A stretch of 64,000 bases of DNA. It comes from Diadophis punctatus similis. Taxonomy: Eukaryota; Chordata; Lepidosauria; Squamata; Dipsadidae. A program made the position numbers and the translations under genes. Under the pieces are notes generated by a model. That model was given only the letters and a program-made list of their open reading frames with translations. It made no database searches and was not told the DNA's origin. Positions 19,128-32,055 of this stretch are shown in pieces (the stretch's first letter is position 1; each line of letters starts with the position of its first letter). The stretch spans positions 14,856,592-14,920,591 of the forward strand of contig JALIGW010000021.1 in assembly GCA_023053685.1 (NCBI GenBank), given 5' to 3'.

Positions 19128-19226
19128 CAAAGGTGCTTTTTCAAGAGGCAACTGGACTTTCTGGTTTTTTTTGAAGATGTTTCGCTTCTCATCCAAGAAG
19201 CTTCTTTAGCTTCTTCTTCTACAGTA
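19128..19226 (-). repeat. Family B arm
   Basis: On the plus strand it reads AAAGGTGCTTTTTCAAGAGG, CAACTGGACTTTCTGG, GAAGATGTTTCGCTTCTC and ATCCAAGAAGCTTCTTTAGC. This is one arm of the inverted repeat described at 47278-47577. Confidence 0.8.
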
Positions 19227-20721
19227 CTAGTTTAAACAGTTCCAAGAAGGCTCCACACCCATTAGCACCACTCAGGTGAGCCTTAGGACACAGATAAACC
19301 CCCAAGTGCTTTAACTCCCCTCTAAAACAGTGATTCTCAACCTTCCTAATGCCTGAGGTTTTCCAAGGAAGTATTCCACACCACAAGGATGCTACCAAGT
19401 TTAGCAACCTGGCTCAGATACATTTCCATCCAGAGAGCTAGATTTGAAATGTTGGTACCCAACCATGTCCTACGTATGAAGGTCTGCTCTGCAGTTGGTA
19501 TATGGTCCCCACTTTCTGTTCCCTGGACACCCCTTTTCCCATGGGGGTTGAATGGCATGGGGAAAGGGAAGAGGTTCCCCCCCTCCCCAGAAAGGCCTTA
19601 CAGAGACCCTCACAACTCCAGGGCCGGCCCGAGCAATGAACGCATGTCATCTTCTGCTGGTGGAGCCGCGTTGGCCGGCAATGTTCTGCCTCCCGTGGCT
19701 AAATCAAATGTCCAGGAGCGTTGTTCAGGGCTGATTTTGGCTGTTAAGTGCTTGTCAAAGCTCAGAGCCCTTCTCACGACTCTATAAAATTCAAAAGAAT
19801 TATAGGAGCTCCAGGGTCACATAATTCATTGCACAGTAGATTTAACCTGCCGGCAAGTAATTCATATTTGTGGGAATAATATTGTTTTCCACTTTCAGAG
19901 AGTTATCGCTGTGTCTCCCTTCCAGGTCACTGTGGATATCAAAAATCAATTTGGAAAGATGGATACTGTCAGCAAATAAACCATGAAGGCAGCGATGCCT
20001 TCACTTTCCTCCACTCTTTCTAAATGGATCGGGTGAGGCACTCGGATTTTTGTTCTAAGCCTTGGCGGCGTCCACTGATTGTCCTCGTATGGACACTTGA
20101 CTCTGCAAATAAACCCTGCGTTTGTTCGGTTGTAAGGGTCACTTTTTCACACAGGGGGGCTTCCCAGCCCCCAGCCCGGCTCCGAGCAGAGACCTTCTTC
20201 ACGGTTAGCAAGACTTTTATTACATTAGCTGCAGGGATCACATCGACAATCGGAGTTTATTTTATTTTTATTTCATTTTTTCCATCAAGCGGCTGAGTTT
20301 TCTTTCTCTAAGGAAAGTCTTATTTATTTTATTTCGGGGAGGGAGGGGGTGGTGGCAGGGCGAACCGCTCGGGTTTTCTCTTTAAGCATGGCCATTCGGT
20401 TGAAACACACACATCCCCAGCGAGGTTACACTTAAAATGATTGGAGGGCTGCACTTGACAAGATTTAAAAAGCAATCTTTCGATTTGAAAATAGCCTCTG
20501 GGTCCCACCCGCACAAGGGCATATTAGTTATGTGTGGAAAGTGACAGTTGGAGTAAATGTGCAGCTGAAGAAGTATCTCTCGGTAGCTGATGCAGGGGCC
20601 GTCCTGAGATCCGAGGCCGAGCACAGCTCCGAGGTGACCAAGATTTGTAATTTTTGCAGCAATGAACTTCTTTTTCTTTCAAATTAACTCTCCCACTCCC
20701 TCTTCTTCCAGATTGGGGGCC
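19227..20721. other. Unique DNA, no gene recognised
   Basis: At 19327-19345 CAGTGATTCTCAACCTTCC resembles the start of a hAT transposon, but no matching end was found. The stretch 19850-20640 has high complexity and no repeat family. No exon could be supported. Confidence 0.4.
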
Positions 20722-20835
20722 TTCGGTAACAAAGTCAGAAGGGACCCTGGAGGTCTTCTAGACCAACCCCCTGCTCAAGCAGGAGAGCTCATACTATTCC
20801 AGACAAACAGTTGTCCAGGCTCTTCTTGCAGGCTG
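20722..20835 (-). mobile_element. CR1 LINE 3' end fragment
   Basis: Plus strand reads GGGACCCTGGAGGTCTTCTA then ACCAACCCCCTGCTCAAGCAGG, the reverse complement of the CR1 3' end. Confidence 0.75.
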
Positions 20836-21019
20836 GGGAAATCCTGGGAGTTAAAGTCCATATATCTTGACGTTGCCAAAGTTGAGAGCACTGTCATAGA
20901 TGGTGAGCAATTCTTACCTATCCTCAATACTGCTCAGCATAAATCCGATGGCTCCTACTCCCTGCTCTCTTTCCAGATCAAGAGATTCTTAATTTTAGCT
21001 CAGTGATCCTCCCAACTAT

Positions 21020-21465
21020 TAACAGAATAACGGAGTTGGAAAAGAGACCTTGGGGGTCTTATAGTCCAACTCCCAGCTCAAAAAGGAGACCCTATATAGT
21101 TCTGGACAAGTCTAGTCTCTTCTTGAAAACCTTATGACCATAACTTCTGGTGGCAAGCTGTTCCACTGATTAATTGTTCTAGCTGTCAGGAAATTTCTCC
21201 TTAGTTCTAAGTTGCTTCTCTCCTTGTTTAGTTTCCACCCATTGCTTCTTGTTCTGCCCTCAGGTGCTTTGGAGAATAACTTTGACCCCCTCTTCTTTGT
21301 GGCAACCCCTGAGATATCGGAAGACTGCTATCATGTCTCCCCTGGTCCTTCTTTTCATTAAACTAGACAGACCCAGTTCCTGCAACCGTTCATCGTATGT
21401 TTTAGCCTCCAGTCCCCTAATCATCTTTGTTGCTCTGCTCTTTGTTGCTCTTTCTAGGGACTCAA
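21020..21465 (-). pseudogene. CR1 LINE ORF2 C-terminus
   Basis: The minus strand carries the CR1 tail from the equivalents of [20 protein letters not shown] and [12 protein letters not shown] to the 3' untranslated end. Several substitutions break the frame. Only the domain-less tail is present. Confidence 0.85.
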
Positions 21466-22085
21466 CAACTACCGGTAGAATCTCAACCCCAGCTCATCGT
21501 AGCTCATGACTGGATGCCCTTTGTCCAGTGGGGCAAAATATGTTTTTTTTAAAAGGCATTTTGCAAGACTGATTCCTGTGAAGCGCCCAAATTTTGATGA
21601 TATACTTGCAAAAAAAAAGCAAAACATCTAAGCATCTCTTTTTAATAGGTCCATTTTTATTAAAAGGCAGGCTTTTGAGCTAGAGAGAACATTTAATCAA
21701 GCAGCATGGAACTCTAAAGGCTAATGTTAGTTTTGGTCATTTTAGATGGATAGTTGACTGCTTGATCATAAAAATATTAGCATTTCAAATGCGGAGGATC
21801 GGTTGACCAGAGACTGGGAAAATTCTTCCTTCTTTCCATTTATCTCCTAGTCATGTTTGAATCGCTCCTTACTGGCATCTGCCGGTTTTGATTAATATTA
21901 AACTTGCCAGTCATCTTTGTGAATTGGAGCAATTTCTTACAGGAAACAGCTTAAAGAGCCAACTTTCTGAGTAATTGGAAGCTGGCTGAGATAACCCGTT
22001 GCTCCGAGAACTTAATGATTCATGTCAAAAAGCTTAAGAAGGCACCCTACAAGCTGCTTATTTTCCAACAGGGTGTTGTACTTAT
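21466..22085. other. No gene recognised
   Basis: AT-rich unique sequence. No repeat or coding signal is identified. Confidence 0.4.
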
Positions 22086-22400
22086 ATAATTCCAGTATTT
22101 GAGGGGTTGCCATAAAGAAGAGGGGGGGTCAACTTATTTTCCAAAGCACCGGAAGGCAGGATAAGAAACAATGGATGGAAACTAACCAAGAAGAGAAGCA
22201 ACCTGGAATTAAGGAGAAACTTCCTAACAGTGAGGACAAACAACCAGTGGAACAGCTTGCTACAAGAAGTTGTAGGTGCTCCACCACTGGAGGTTTTTAA
22301 GAAGAGACTGGAATGGTATAGTGTCTCCTGTTTGAGCAGGGGGTTGGACTAGAAGACCTTTGAGGTCTCTTCTAACTCTGTTGTTTTGTTGTTCTGTAGT
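22086..22400 (+). mobile_element. CR1 LINE 3' fragment
   Basis: From CCAGTATTTGAGGGGTTGCC through the NQWNSLLQEVVGAPPLEVFK-like tail to TCTGTTGTTTTGTTGTTCTG. A small deletion removes part of the LD.HLSEM motif. Confidence 0.85.
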
Positions 22401-22579
22401 TCGATGTTAGAAAAATAACCCAATCTTTGTTTGTTGGTGGAACCAATTCCTCAGATAGGTTGCGGGCTCATCTTCATGGGGTGTGTTCGCATAACATCTG
22501 AACCGCCATCTGTCAGGTATGCTTTAATTAGGATTTCTAAAGTGACCTGATGTCTTAAATGCTTAATATAAAGCCAACA

Positions 22580-22985
22580 GAGGCTAAAACATATGAAGAA
22601 CAGTTGCAGGAATTCAGCATTCTAGTCTAGTGAGAAGAAGGACCAGGGGTGGCATGATAGCACTTTCAGTATTTGAGGGGCTGCCACAAAGAAGAGGGGG
22701 GTCAAATTATTCTCCAAAGCACCAGAAAGCAGGACAAGAAACAAAGGGGATGGAAACTAATCCAGGAGAGAAGGAACCTGGAACTAAGGAGAAACTTCCT
22801 AACAGTGTGGACAAACAACCAGTGGAACGGCTTGCCACCAGAATCTGTGGGTGCTTCATCACTGGAGGTTTTCAAGAAACTGGAAAACCATTTGTCTGAA
22901 ATGGTTTGGGGTCTCCTGCTTGAGCAGGGGGCTGGACTAGAAGACCTCCAAGGTCCCTTTCACTTCACTTCTATTCTAATTCAAA
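22580..22985 (+). mobile_element. CR1 LINE 3' fragment
   Basis: It starts at ACATATGAAGAACAGTTGC (the DERLQEL region) and runs to the 3' end. The coding tail reads ELRRNFLTVWTNNQWNGLPP with small deletions. It is preceded at 22525-22572 by the short repeat also found at 2755-2812. Confidence 0.85.
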
Positions 22986-23014
22986 GCTTTAAGGCCTGGA
23001 CTTTTTGGCTAGGA

Positions 23015-23257
23015 AGGCATCTGGTAGTAAAGCCAACTGGAAAGGTCACCAAGGGGGAATCACATGACCCTGGGACGTTGCAACCATCATAAACACATGC
23101 TGGTTTCCAAATTTTGATCATGTGACCTTGGCAATGCTGGGACAGTTGAAAGTGCAGGAATTGGTTGTACATCAATTTTTTTCTTGTGCTGCGGGAACTT
23201 GGAATAGTTGCTCAATGAATTGTTGTAAGTCAGGGACTGCCCGCAAAGTGGTTCAGA
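23015..23257 (+). mobile_element. Tigger-like MITE remnant
   Basis: A diverged partial copy of the 391-bp family. Recognisable blocks are GGGGGAATCACATGACCCTGGGAC, the CAACCATCATAAACA region and ATTGTTGTAAGTCAGGGACTG at the right. It lies just upstream of a fuller copy. Confidence 0.6.
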
Positions 23258-23407
23258 GATGGAGCAAGAAAAATATAGAGACCGCTGTAGAACGAGAAGA
23301 GGGAACGATAGATTTATCTCCACTTCACAATTCACGGGAGATTTTTTTCAAGTTAAAAGTTGACCCCCTCATTTCTTTCCTCCTCGCCTGTTTGTAATAC
23401 GAACGTT

Positions 23408-23804
23408 TGTAAGTCCTCGACTTATGACCGCAATTGAGCTCAACATTTCTGTTGCTAAGTGAGACATTTGCTAAGTGAATTTCGCTCCATTTTACGGCCC
23501 TCCTCGCCTCAGTTGTTAAGTGACTCGCCGCAGTTATTAAAGTTAGTGGCATGGTCGTTGAGTGAATCTGGCTTCCCCGTTGACTTTGCTTGTCAGAAGG
23601 TCGCAAAAGGGGATCACGTGACCCTGGGACACTGCAACCGTCATAAGTACGAGTCAGTTGCCAAGCCTCTGAATTTTGATCAGATGACACAATGGGAATG
23701 CTGCAATGGTCATAAGTGTGAAAAATGGTCATAAGTCACTTTTTTCAGTGGCGTTGTAATTTTGAACGGTCATTAAATGAACTGTTGTAAGTCGAGGATG
23801 ACCT
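23408..23804 (+). mobile_element. CAG...CTG-ended MITE (Tigger-like), copy 3
   Basis: It begins near GTAAGTCCTCGACTTATGAC and ends TAAGTCGAGGATGACCTG followed by TA. Internal TAAGTGA blocks and GGGGATCACGTGACC match the other copies. The extreme left end is altered. Confidence 0.7.
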
Positions 23805-25217
23805 GTACTTAAAAAACAAGAACTTGTTAAAAGAGCGACTATTCAGGTACTAACTTGTAAAAAAAACCCTCTGATTGAAAGTGTATTTACTGTATATACA
23901 GTATTTATATGCAGTTGCATTTATTCTTATTTTCTCCCTTAACGTTGTCCATTTTTTCTTCAAAAGTCAAAATTTAAGCCGTTGTTCAAAATAATCTGGG
24001 AATAAAGAGCAGGGTTTTTAAAAATTTTATGATGCTCAGCTTGCTCCGTGCCTCGCTCCATAAACATCTCCTTGCAATATTATAATAATAATCAATAATA
24101 ATCCCAATGCCCCCTCTAGAGGAAGTTACTAGCCAGGCACTTAGAGAAGACTTGATTTTCCATTTCTTTTCTCCCCCCCCCCCTCCGATTTTTATCTCCA
24201 TTAAACCCTGGGCTTAGATTTACTCTGCTTTTTCAGCTCCGTAGTTTGGCTGCAATCGCTTATATTTATTTGCTATAAATGGATATTCATGGCTAATGCC
24301 TCCTCTGCGTTTTCTTAGCTCATATTTACCATTTGTTTCTATTTTCCACATTACGGGTGCCTATTTTATGCAATCTACTCGCGGCTCACTTTGTTCTTCC
24401 GAAAATCGTCTCCTGGAATAAGTCTGACCTCACATAACAAGAGGGAAAATATTCCCCCTCCCCCTCCCCCAATATCTCCGGCATAATGTAAAGGTAAGCA
24501 ATAATTCCATCGCCTCCCAAATCAAAAACATCCTGTAGAAATCAATATTCATTTTGACTTAAAGACAATTTATATGTGCTGGGAAGAAACATGGTTTGGC
24601 TTTTCATGGACGATATCACTTTAGACACTGGAGGGAAATTTTTCATTTAAAGCCTCCCAATGAGATATTGTTAATTTACCACAGGAAGAAAGTCAAGGTA
24701 AAAGATAAGGGATTGTTTTGTTTTTTGTTTTGTTTTTTTGGTTTGGGAATCAAACATTAGTCACCCCCCCCCCCCCCGCAATTGTTTCTAGGGACTCAGT
24801 TCTCCAAGGAACTATACTATACGATTATGTTGCCTGAGTTGTTTTGCTCAAAAACGGGGCCCAGAAGAGTATGGGCTGAGGTTAATTGGGGAAAGGAGCC
24901 TCATTGAACCTAGCAGAACTTACTTCAGAGTAGATGTGCATGGAATTTCATTGCTGGGTTCAAGATTTCTTACCCCCGGCAATTTTTAAGTAATCTTCTT
25001 GCTTTGTGACAGTTTCTGTTTTTCTACCACATTTTCAGGAGGCTTGAAATTTCCTTCCAAATTTCTCTTTGTGACTGCAGAGGCCGTTCCCGCTAATATT
25101 ATTGTTACCTCCTGTGGGTCATTTTTTGTCAAAGTTTTTTAAAAAATAAATTTTATTATTTTTTTATTAATTACATTTCTTAGTGCCTAATAAACATCAT
25201 GTTGTCTGGGTATTTAA
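23805..25217. other. Unique AT-rich DNA; possible conserved stretch at 24200-24720
   Basis: No repeat family is recognised. The stretch 24215-24420 has varied, non-repetitive sequence unlike the decayed repeats around it. A C-homopolymer lies at about 24765-24778. No splice-bounded exon is identified. Confidence 0.35.
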
Positions 25218-25577
25218 TGTTAGAATATTCATGACTGGGAGAGCTAGTGGTAACAAGGTCAGCCAATGAATAGGCATAGCAACTAAGTCAGCCAATGGGA
25301 GCTAACCACTTCTGAGTCTGTGCAGAGAATTGAAACTGAATAAGCTTAAGCTTAAGGCTGGGCATGGCTCAGTCCACTCTGCTCTCTTGTCCACTCTATG
25401 CTTGTCTGCTCTGCTGAAATGAAACTAACTCTCTTGCTTGTGTTTACTTGTAACTACATTGAAGAAGAACTCTGCTAATAGTATTGTAAATTCATCTGTT
25501 ACTATGTTTATAAAGAAGTTAATGAATCCAGCTGAATCACTTATCTGTGTGTGCTTCTGGTTTTGATTTTTGCAACA
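25218..25577 (+). mobile_element. Copia-like solo LTR
   Basis: It begins TGTTAGAATATTCATGACTG, nearly the same 20 bases that start the intact copia LTR (TGTTGGAATATTCATGACTG), and shares GGGAGAGC and GTCAGCCAATG (a CCAAT box) downstream. The rest is different, so it is a related family. The proposed end is TTGCAACA at 25577. A clean target duplication was not found, so the right border is uncertain. No internal copia sequence adjoins it. Confidence 0.6.
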
Positions 25578-25650
25578 AATTTCAATATTTAATTTGCTTA
25601 ACAATACATATTGCATTCTTACTCTCCAGCCCTTTTTTTCCAACCACAGG

Positions 25651-25876
25651 TGTTAGATTCGTGCATGAATGAAGAGGTGAGACATAAGAACAGTTCAGCA
25701 CCTTTATTCTCTATTAGCTAGAACTAATACGGACTGCCGGCAGGTTGCAGGAAAGTCGCTTTTAAGGGCTTCCCTGAAGCCTGCTAGCCACTGACAGCAG
25801 TTTATTTCTCCCATCGCTGGATTAGCCAATCAGCAGCGGCTATGCAAATATGTACTCCATACGTCAGTACGTAACA
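25651..25876 (-). mobile_element. 3' LTR of a small non-autonomous LTR element
   Basis: A 226-bp LTR with TG...CA ends, about 9% different from the LTR at 26431-26656. Many differences are CpG transitions. The minus strand carries AATAAAGGTGCTGAACTG, a likely polyadenylation signal, and a GATTGGCTAAT CCAAT box. Confidence 0.93.
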
Positions 25877-26383
25877 CCCTCCCCTCTTAGTTCCTGGAAT
25901 GTCCAATCCGGGACTTATGTAAGTCACGTAATCACGTAAGTACACAGGACACCTGATAGTCCTACTGGGCCTGCGTGATTCAGTTCCTCGGGAGTCTTCG
26001 ACTGGAGAGGACATGCCTATTGCTGCTCCTTCTCCCGGTTGTGGAAAAATCTGGAACCGGCCTCTAGGCATGGCAACTGAAGTCTCAGCGGCGGCATCCT
26101 CCAGTCCTGGGTGACTTCGCTGGACTCCGGCGGCGGCAGGTAGGAGTTCGCGGTCCCTTTCCGGGCTTGATAGTAGGGCTCCCTGGTGTCTTTCAGCTAG
26201 GGTTCTGGTTCTCGCCATGGTCTTCTGGATGCATTGCATTGTATGGCCTTCGGGGAGGAGACTCGCATTGTCTGTCTTCCGATTGGGATCAAAGAATGCT
26301 GGAGCCGGAGAGGGTTGAGTAGCCATCCTTTCGTTTGGCCGGAGCAGGTCAGTGCTTGCTTCCAAGATGGCCATGGATGCCAC
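25802..26383 (-). CDS. 193-aa open frame in the non-autonomous LTR element
   Basis: The frame starts shortly after the primer-binding site (MASMAILEASTDLLRPNERM), spans the whole internal region and stops inside the 3' LTR. It has Pro-, Arg- and Ser-rich stretches and no recognisable domain, zinc knuckle or protease motif. It may be a degenerate gag or chance openness in CpG-rich DNA. I do not recognise the product. The start is simply the first in-frame ATG. Confidence 0.35.
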   Translation of the reverse strand: MASMAILEASTDLLRPNERMATQPSPAPAFFDPNRKTDNASLLPEGHTMQCIQKTMARTRTLAERHQGALLSSPERDRELLPAAAGVQRSHPGLEDAAAETSVAMPRGRFQIFPQPGEGAAIGMSSPVEDSRGTESRRPSRTIRCPVYLRDYVTYISPGLDIPGTKRGGCYVLTYGVHICIAAADWLIQRWEK

Positions 26384-26430
26384 AAGATGCCTTTGTCCTA
26401 TTGTCCTTCTTCAACCACCTTCGTCGCCAG

Positions 26431-26656
26431 TGTTAGATTCGCGCGTGAATGAAGAGGCGAGTCACAGGAACAGTTCAGCACCTTTATTGTCTATTAGTTA
26501 GAACTAATACGGACTGCCGGCAGGCTGCAGGGAAGCCGCTTTTAAGGGCTTCCCTGAGGCCTGCTAGCCACTGACAGCAGTTTATTTCTCCCGCCGCTAG
26601 ATTAACTAATTAGCAGTGGCTATGCAAATACGCACTCCATACGTCAGTACGTAACA
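26431..26656 (-). mobile_element. 5' LTR of the small non-autonomous element
   Basis: A 226-bp LTR, the same length as 25651-25876, ending TACGTAACA on the plus strand, followed by the duplicated ACAGG. It keeps more CpG sites than its partner. Confidence 0.93.
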
Positions 26657-26661
26657 ACAGG

Positions 26662-27614
<953 letters not shown>

Positions 27615-27749
27615 CAGAGGTCTCCAACCTTGGCAACTTTATGAGGTGTGGACTTCAATTCCCAGAATTCCTCAGCCAGCATGGCTGGCTGAGGAATTCT
27701 GGGATTTGAAGTTTACACCTCATAAAGTTGCCAAGGTTGCAGACCTCTG
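27615..27749. mobile_element. Palindromic hAT-like MITE with perfect target duplication
   Basis: A 135-bp inverted repeat (CAGAGGTCTCCAACCTTGGC ... GACCTCTG) flanked by identical GTTTACTG at 27607-27614 and 27750-27757. Same family as 1098 and 9708. Confidence 0.9.
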
Positions 27750-27764
27750 GTTTACTGTATGCCT

Positions 27765-27908
27765 CAGAGATGTCCAATCTTGACCATTTAAAGACTTGTG
27801 GACTTCATCTCCCAGAATTCTCAGAGTTGAAGTCCAAAGTTGAAGTCGATAGGTCTTCTGGGAGTTGAAGTCCATAAGTCTTAAAGTTGCCAAGGTTGGA
27901 TACCCCTG
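27765..27908. mobile_element. Palindromic hAT-like MITE, diverged
   Basis: A second copy starts 15 bp after the previous one: CAGAGATGTCCAATCTTGACC at the left and TTGGATACCCCTG at the right. The centre is rearranged. The flanks GTATGCCT and CTATACCA match at only 5 of 8 bases. Confidence 0.7.
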
Positions 27909-28782
27909 CTATACCAGATCAAGGCTGACGCAGCCTGGAAGATCCTGCATGAGGTTTTCACGGCTGGAGGAACATCATGGTAGACTCTTAATACTTTCCC
28001 ACCTATCAAGAAAACTCTGATTTTCCTTTCTTTTTGTTTTTCTTTTGGAAGAGAAGGGCGTCTCTTTTCCTGAAGAACCATCTAAATTGGTTTCATCCAA
28101 CCAGAAGATCAACGGCTCTTCTCTATTGTTCCTTAATCTGGTATAATAGAATCAGGAATTCTGGTTCCTGAAAGGCAAGGGAACATTAAGTAAAACTTCT
28201 GAACACCAAGAGTAGTTCAACAGGTAGGACCAACCAATTAGAAATACGGAGAAGGAAGAAGATGCCCCATCATTGGATATGAATCCAAGCTGGATGCCTC
28301 TTTAACCAAGATGATTTACTTTGGATTAAGGAAGGGGCTGAATTTTCTGTCCTCATTAACACCTGTGATTGTCAGGAAACTCTTTGGATTCTTATCCGAT
28401 TAAAAATTATAATAAAGTTCTGCATATTTTTACTTTTCCCCTTTGTGGGGTAGAGGTTAGCTTTGATTTGATAGAGTAGATTTTCATCGACGATAATTTC
28501 TGTCCCCCCCTCGCAAGGAGCAGTTTATTTAACTGAGTAACTGAGTAACAAACTATAAATGTTATTCCAGCAGTGCAAAACATGGACAGCCTTTCTGAAG
28601 AAGATTGAGGAGATGTAAGCAAAAACTAAAATGAGTGTTTAAATAATTGAGAGAAGTGTACATCTGACACACATAATTTAGAAGAGAATTCTGCTAAATT
28701 CTGCTTCCAAACTGGCCTTTAATATTCTCTAAAAGGAAAATGTTTTGTCTTTCTGCAAACATGAATGCTTTTTTAAAAATAG
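27909..28782. other. No gene recognised
   Basis: AT-rich unique sequence. No motif is supported. Confidence 0.4.
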
Positions 28783-29012
28783 CAATAGCACTTAAGACTT
28801 ATATACCGCTTCATAGTGCTTTACAGCCCTCTCTAAGTGGTTTACAGAGTCAGCATATTGCCCCCAACAATCTGGGTCCTCATTTTACCCACCTCGGAAG
28901 GATGGAAGGCTGAGTCAACCTTGAGCAGGTGAGATTTGAACAGCTGAACTGCTGAACTAGCAATCAGCTGAAGGTTGCAGTGCTGCTTTTAACCACTGCG
29001 CCACCTCGGCTC
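28783..29012 (-). mobile_element. tRNA-derived SINE, full length
   Basis: On the minus strand it starts GAGCCGAGGTGGCGCAGTGG (tRNA-like A box), with GTTCAAATCTC as B box about 50 bp on. The body includes GACTCAGCCTTCCATCCTTC and CTGTAAACCACTTAGAGAGG, and it ends AAGTGCTATTGCTATT. The A and B boxes form an internal RNA polymerase III promoter. The 3' parts of the same family lie at 11684 and 40264. Confidence 0.85.
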
Positions 29013-30005
29013 TTTAAAAAGGAGTGTAACTTAGAAATCCTTGAGTAGATTTCTATGCTATTTGCCTGCTTACTTTTCTCCCAAATTCTCAGCAGACACC
29101 ATCCTATTTCAAAATCAAATAATAAATACGCCGTATATTAATTCATCCCAGACAGTGGAGAATGAGCTCTATTTTGGCTCCAGATCCAGACCTTGAATCA
29201 GACCCAATGAGACCGTTTCTAAAAGTCCAGACTGAGATTTGAAATCAGATCAAGAACTGTGCACAGAATCCATGTAGATTTACGCATTGTTTGTTTAACT
29301 CGGATAACATCAAACAGATGACTTGCACAAAGTGTGAATGCAGGAAAGAAATAAAAGAAAGAAGCTTGGCATTCTGCAAAAAAAGTGTTATTAGCATGTG
29401 GGAATCCTGAGTGAATGGAAATAATTCATGGGACTTTTCCTTGGTATTCATTAAAGTGTATTGCTGCTCCATAGCTGTGTCACTCCTACTCTTTTCCTTC
29501 CTTATAAATCCATGGAAAAGGTTTACAGTAGAGGCCAGAGGCCTAACATACATACAAGATTTGTAATTTTAAGGAGAAAGAACAGCTGTCATAATGGGGA
29601 TTTTACCTGTCCGCAGAATGATTGACTGACTAAATGTCATCTCAAGGTGGGCTGGAGAGATAACCATTTTTAGGCAGCTGAACTGATTGCTTCCAGGGAC
29701 AATTAGTTCTAGAACAAGCAAAGGAAGAGACACGCTGTAAGATAATGAAGATGTTCAACCAAGGTTGATGTCATTATGAGAGACTACCAGGTGGAATTTC
29801 ATCAATGTAAATTGTTCTTCTAAAAAATTCCAAATGATATATTAAATATTCAAATTTAATGGAATTAAATGTGTTAAGAACACTGCAGCAGCTCTGAGGA
29901 AAGGGGAAATTGGGTAGGAGGAAGTAGAAAGAGAATCAATGAACTGGCTCTTAAGATAGATCTAGTCTTGAAGTATTTTATGAAGAAAGTGTTTTGGGTT
30001 TTTTG
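29013..30005. other. No gene recognised
   Basis: Unique AT-rich sequence without a recognisable exon, RNA or repeat. Confidence 0.4.
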
Positions 30006-30155
30006 GCATTGGAGGTTTAGCAACATCTAGGAATCTGGAAGTTTTCAAGAAGAGGCTGGACAGTCATTTGTCCGGAATGGAGTTGAGTCACCTGGGTTGG
30101 ACTAGAAGACCTCCAAGGTCCCTTCCAGCTCTTTTATCCTATTATTCTGTCCAGA
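30006..30155 (+). mobile_element. CR1 LINE 3' end fragment
   Basis: It reads GGAGGTTTAGCAACATC..., TTTTCAAGAAGAGGCTGGAC, then GGTTGGACTAGAAGACCTCC and ends near ATCCTATTATTCTGTCC. Confidence 0.8.
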
Positions 30156-31029
<874 letters not shown>

Positions 31030-31699
31030 TAGCCTTCAGTTCACAAAAAGTTAAGCCACTCAAGATGCATTCTGGAAAGCTAAAAATGCACCCATAATAG
31101 AGTGTATCACCAGCTGGGCTTAGCATATTTTGAAAATATGAAACATCCTTTTTTGTGACTTAACTAAGACAAATGTAATTGAATTAATATTGATCACCAG
31201 TAATTGCTGCTTGTTTCTCAGGCCTGCCTGTTCTTCATGGAGGGGGGGGGAAACTGATGATAAAAAAATCAGGCCTATCCACCCCCCCCAAGCTCTTTTT
31301 TCTGCCTTATTATTATTGTAATAATGGGGGCAGCTGATCTGATCTCTCTTTATACAATCCCGCAGCCGCCCGCCCGCTGCTTAAATAAACACGCCGGCTT
31401 CTCTTGTCCCCGCAGGCTGTTTCCTCGGTAATTAAAATCAATAGGATCTTCCGTGGAAGACCGGCTTCCCCTCGTGAGCTACAGTGTTGGGCAGCTGGGA
31501 AAGACAGAAATGAGGAAATTACGCAAGGCAGTTCTCACTTGCTTTACGCTGATCTCGATGGTGGAGAATTCGGTTCCTTTCACCTCCCTGTCTCCTGGCA
31601 CCGGAATTGCTCTTGGTCCTGAGTGTCTCCCCCAAGTACCCCATCCGTTCTATCTCCCCCCTCCCACAAAAATGCAGGCCAGGAATATTCTGATGACCT
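31030..31699. other. No gene recognised
   Basis: It includes G and C homopolymer runs at 31241-31250 and 31281-31289 and a GC-richer stretch at 31365-31420. No exon is supported. Confidence 0.4.
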
Positions 31700-31857
31700 T
31701 GAGATGATTAGGGGAGACATGATAGCAGCCTTCCAATATTTGAGGGGCTACCACAGAGAAGAAGAGGGGATCAATCTGTTCTCCAAAGCACCAGAAGGCA
31801 GGACAAGAAGCAACGGATGGAAACTCATCAAGGAGAGAAGCAACCTGGAATTAAATG
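31700..31857 (+). mobile_element. CR1 LINE fragment, truncated at the 3' side
   Basis: It encodes RGDMIAAFQYLRGYHREE... to KERSNLELN and stops abruptly at the start of a family B repeat, which therefore interrupts or replaces the CR1 3' end. Confidence 0.8.
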
Positions 31858-32055
31858 TCTATGGAGGTTCTCAGTCCTCCAGGTCATGGTTGTCCCAAAG
31901 GTGCTTTTTCAAGAGGCACCTGGACTTTCTGATTTTCTTTGAAGATGTTTTGCTTCTCATCCAAGAAGCTTCATCCACTCAAGCTGAAGTGAAAGAAGCT
32001 TCTTGGATGAGAAGCAAAATGTCTTCAAAGAAAAACCAGAAATGTTTGCCACCCT
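31858..32055. repeat. Family B inverted repeat
   Basis: The left arm (31862-31980) reads GTTCTCAGTCCTCCAGGTCA..., and GAAGATGTTTTGCTTCTC. The right arm (from about 31992) reads GAAGAAGCTTCTTGGATGAG-type sequence, AAGCAAAATGTCTTC and AAAGAAAAACCAGAAA. The right arm is shorter. Head-to-head layout as at 47278 and 54041. Confidence 0.8.

Larger units (their letters stand above)
25651..26656 (-). mobile_element. Short non-autonomous LTR retrotransposon (TRIM/LARD-like)
   Basis: Two 226-bp LTRs enclose only 554 bp. The 5-bp flank ACAGG (25646-25650 and 26657-26661) is a perfect target duplication. Minus-strand orientation follows from a purine tract (AAGAGGGGAGGG, 25877-25888) next to the left LTR and TGGCGACGAAGGTGG (PBS-like, 26415-26429) next to the right LTR. 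There is no protease, reverse transcriptase or integrase, so it must have used enzymes of another element. Confidence 0.88.

Noticed and set aside
19327..19420. Complete hAT element starting CAGTGATTCTCAACCTTCC
   Set aside because: Only the left end is recognisable; no inverted right end or 8-bp duplication was found.
25802..26383. Host gene encoding the 193-aa product
   Set aside because: It starts and ends within an LTR element with proven target duplication, so if real it belongs to the element.
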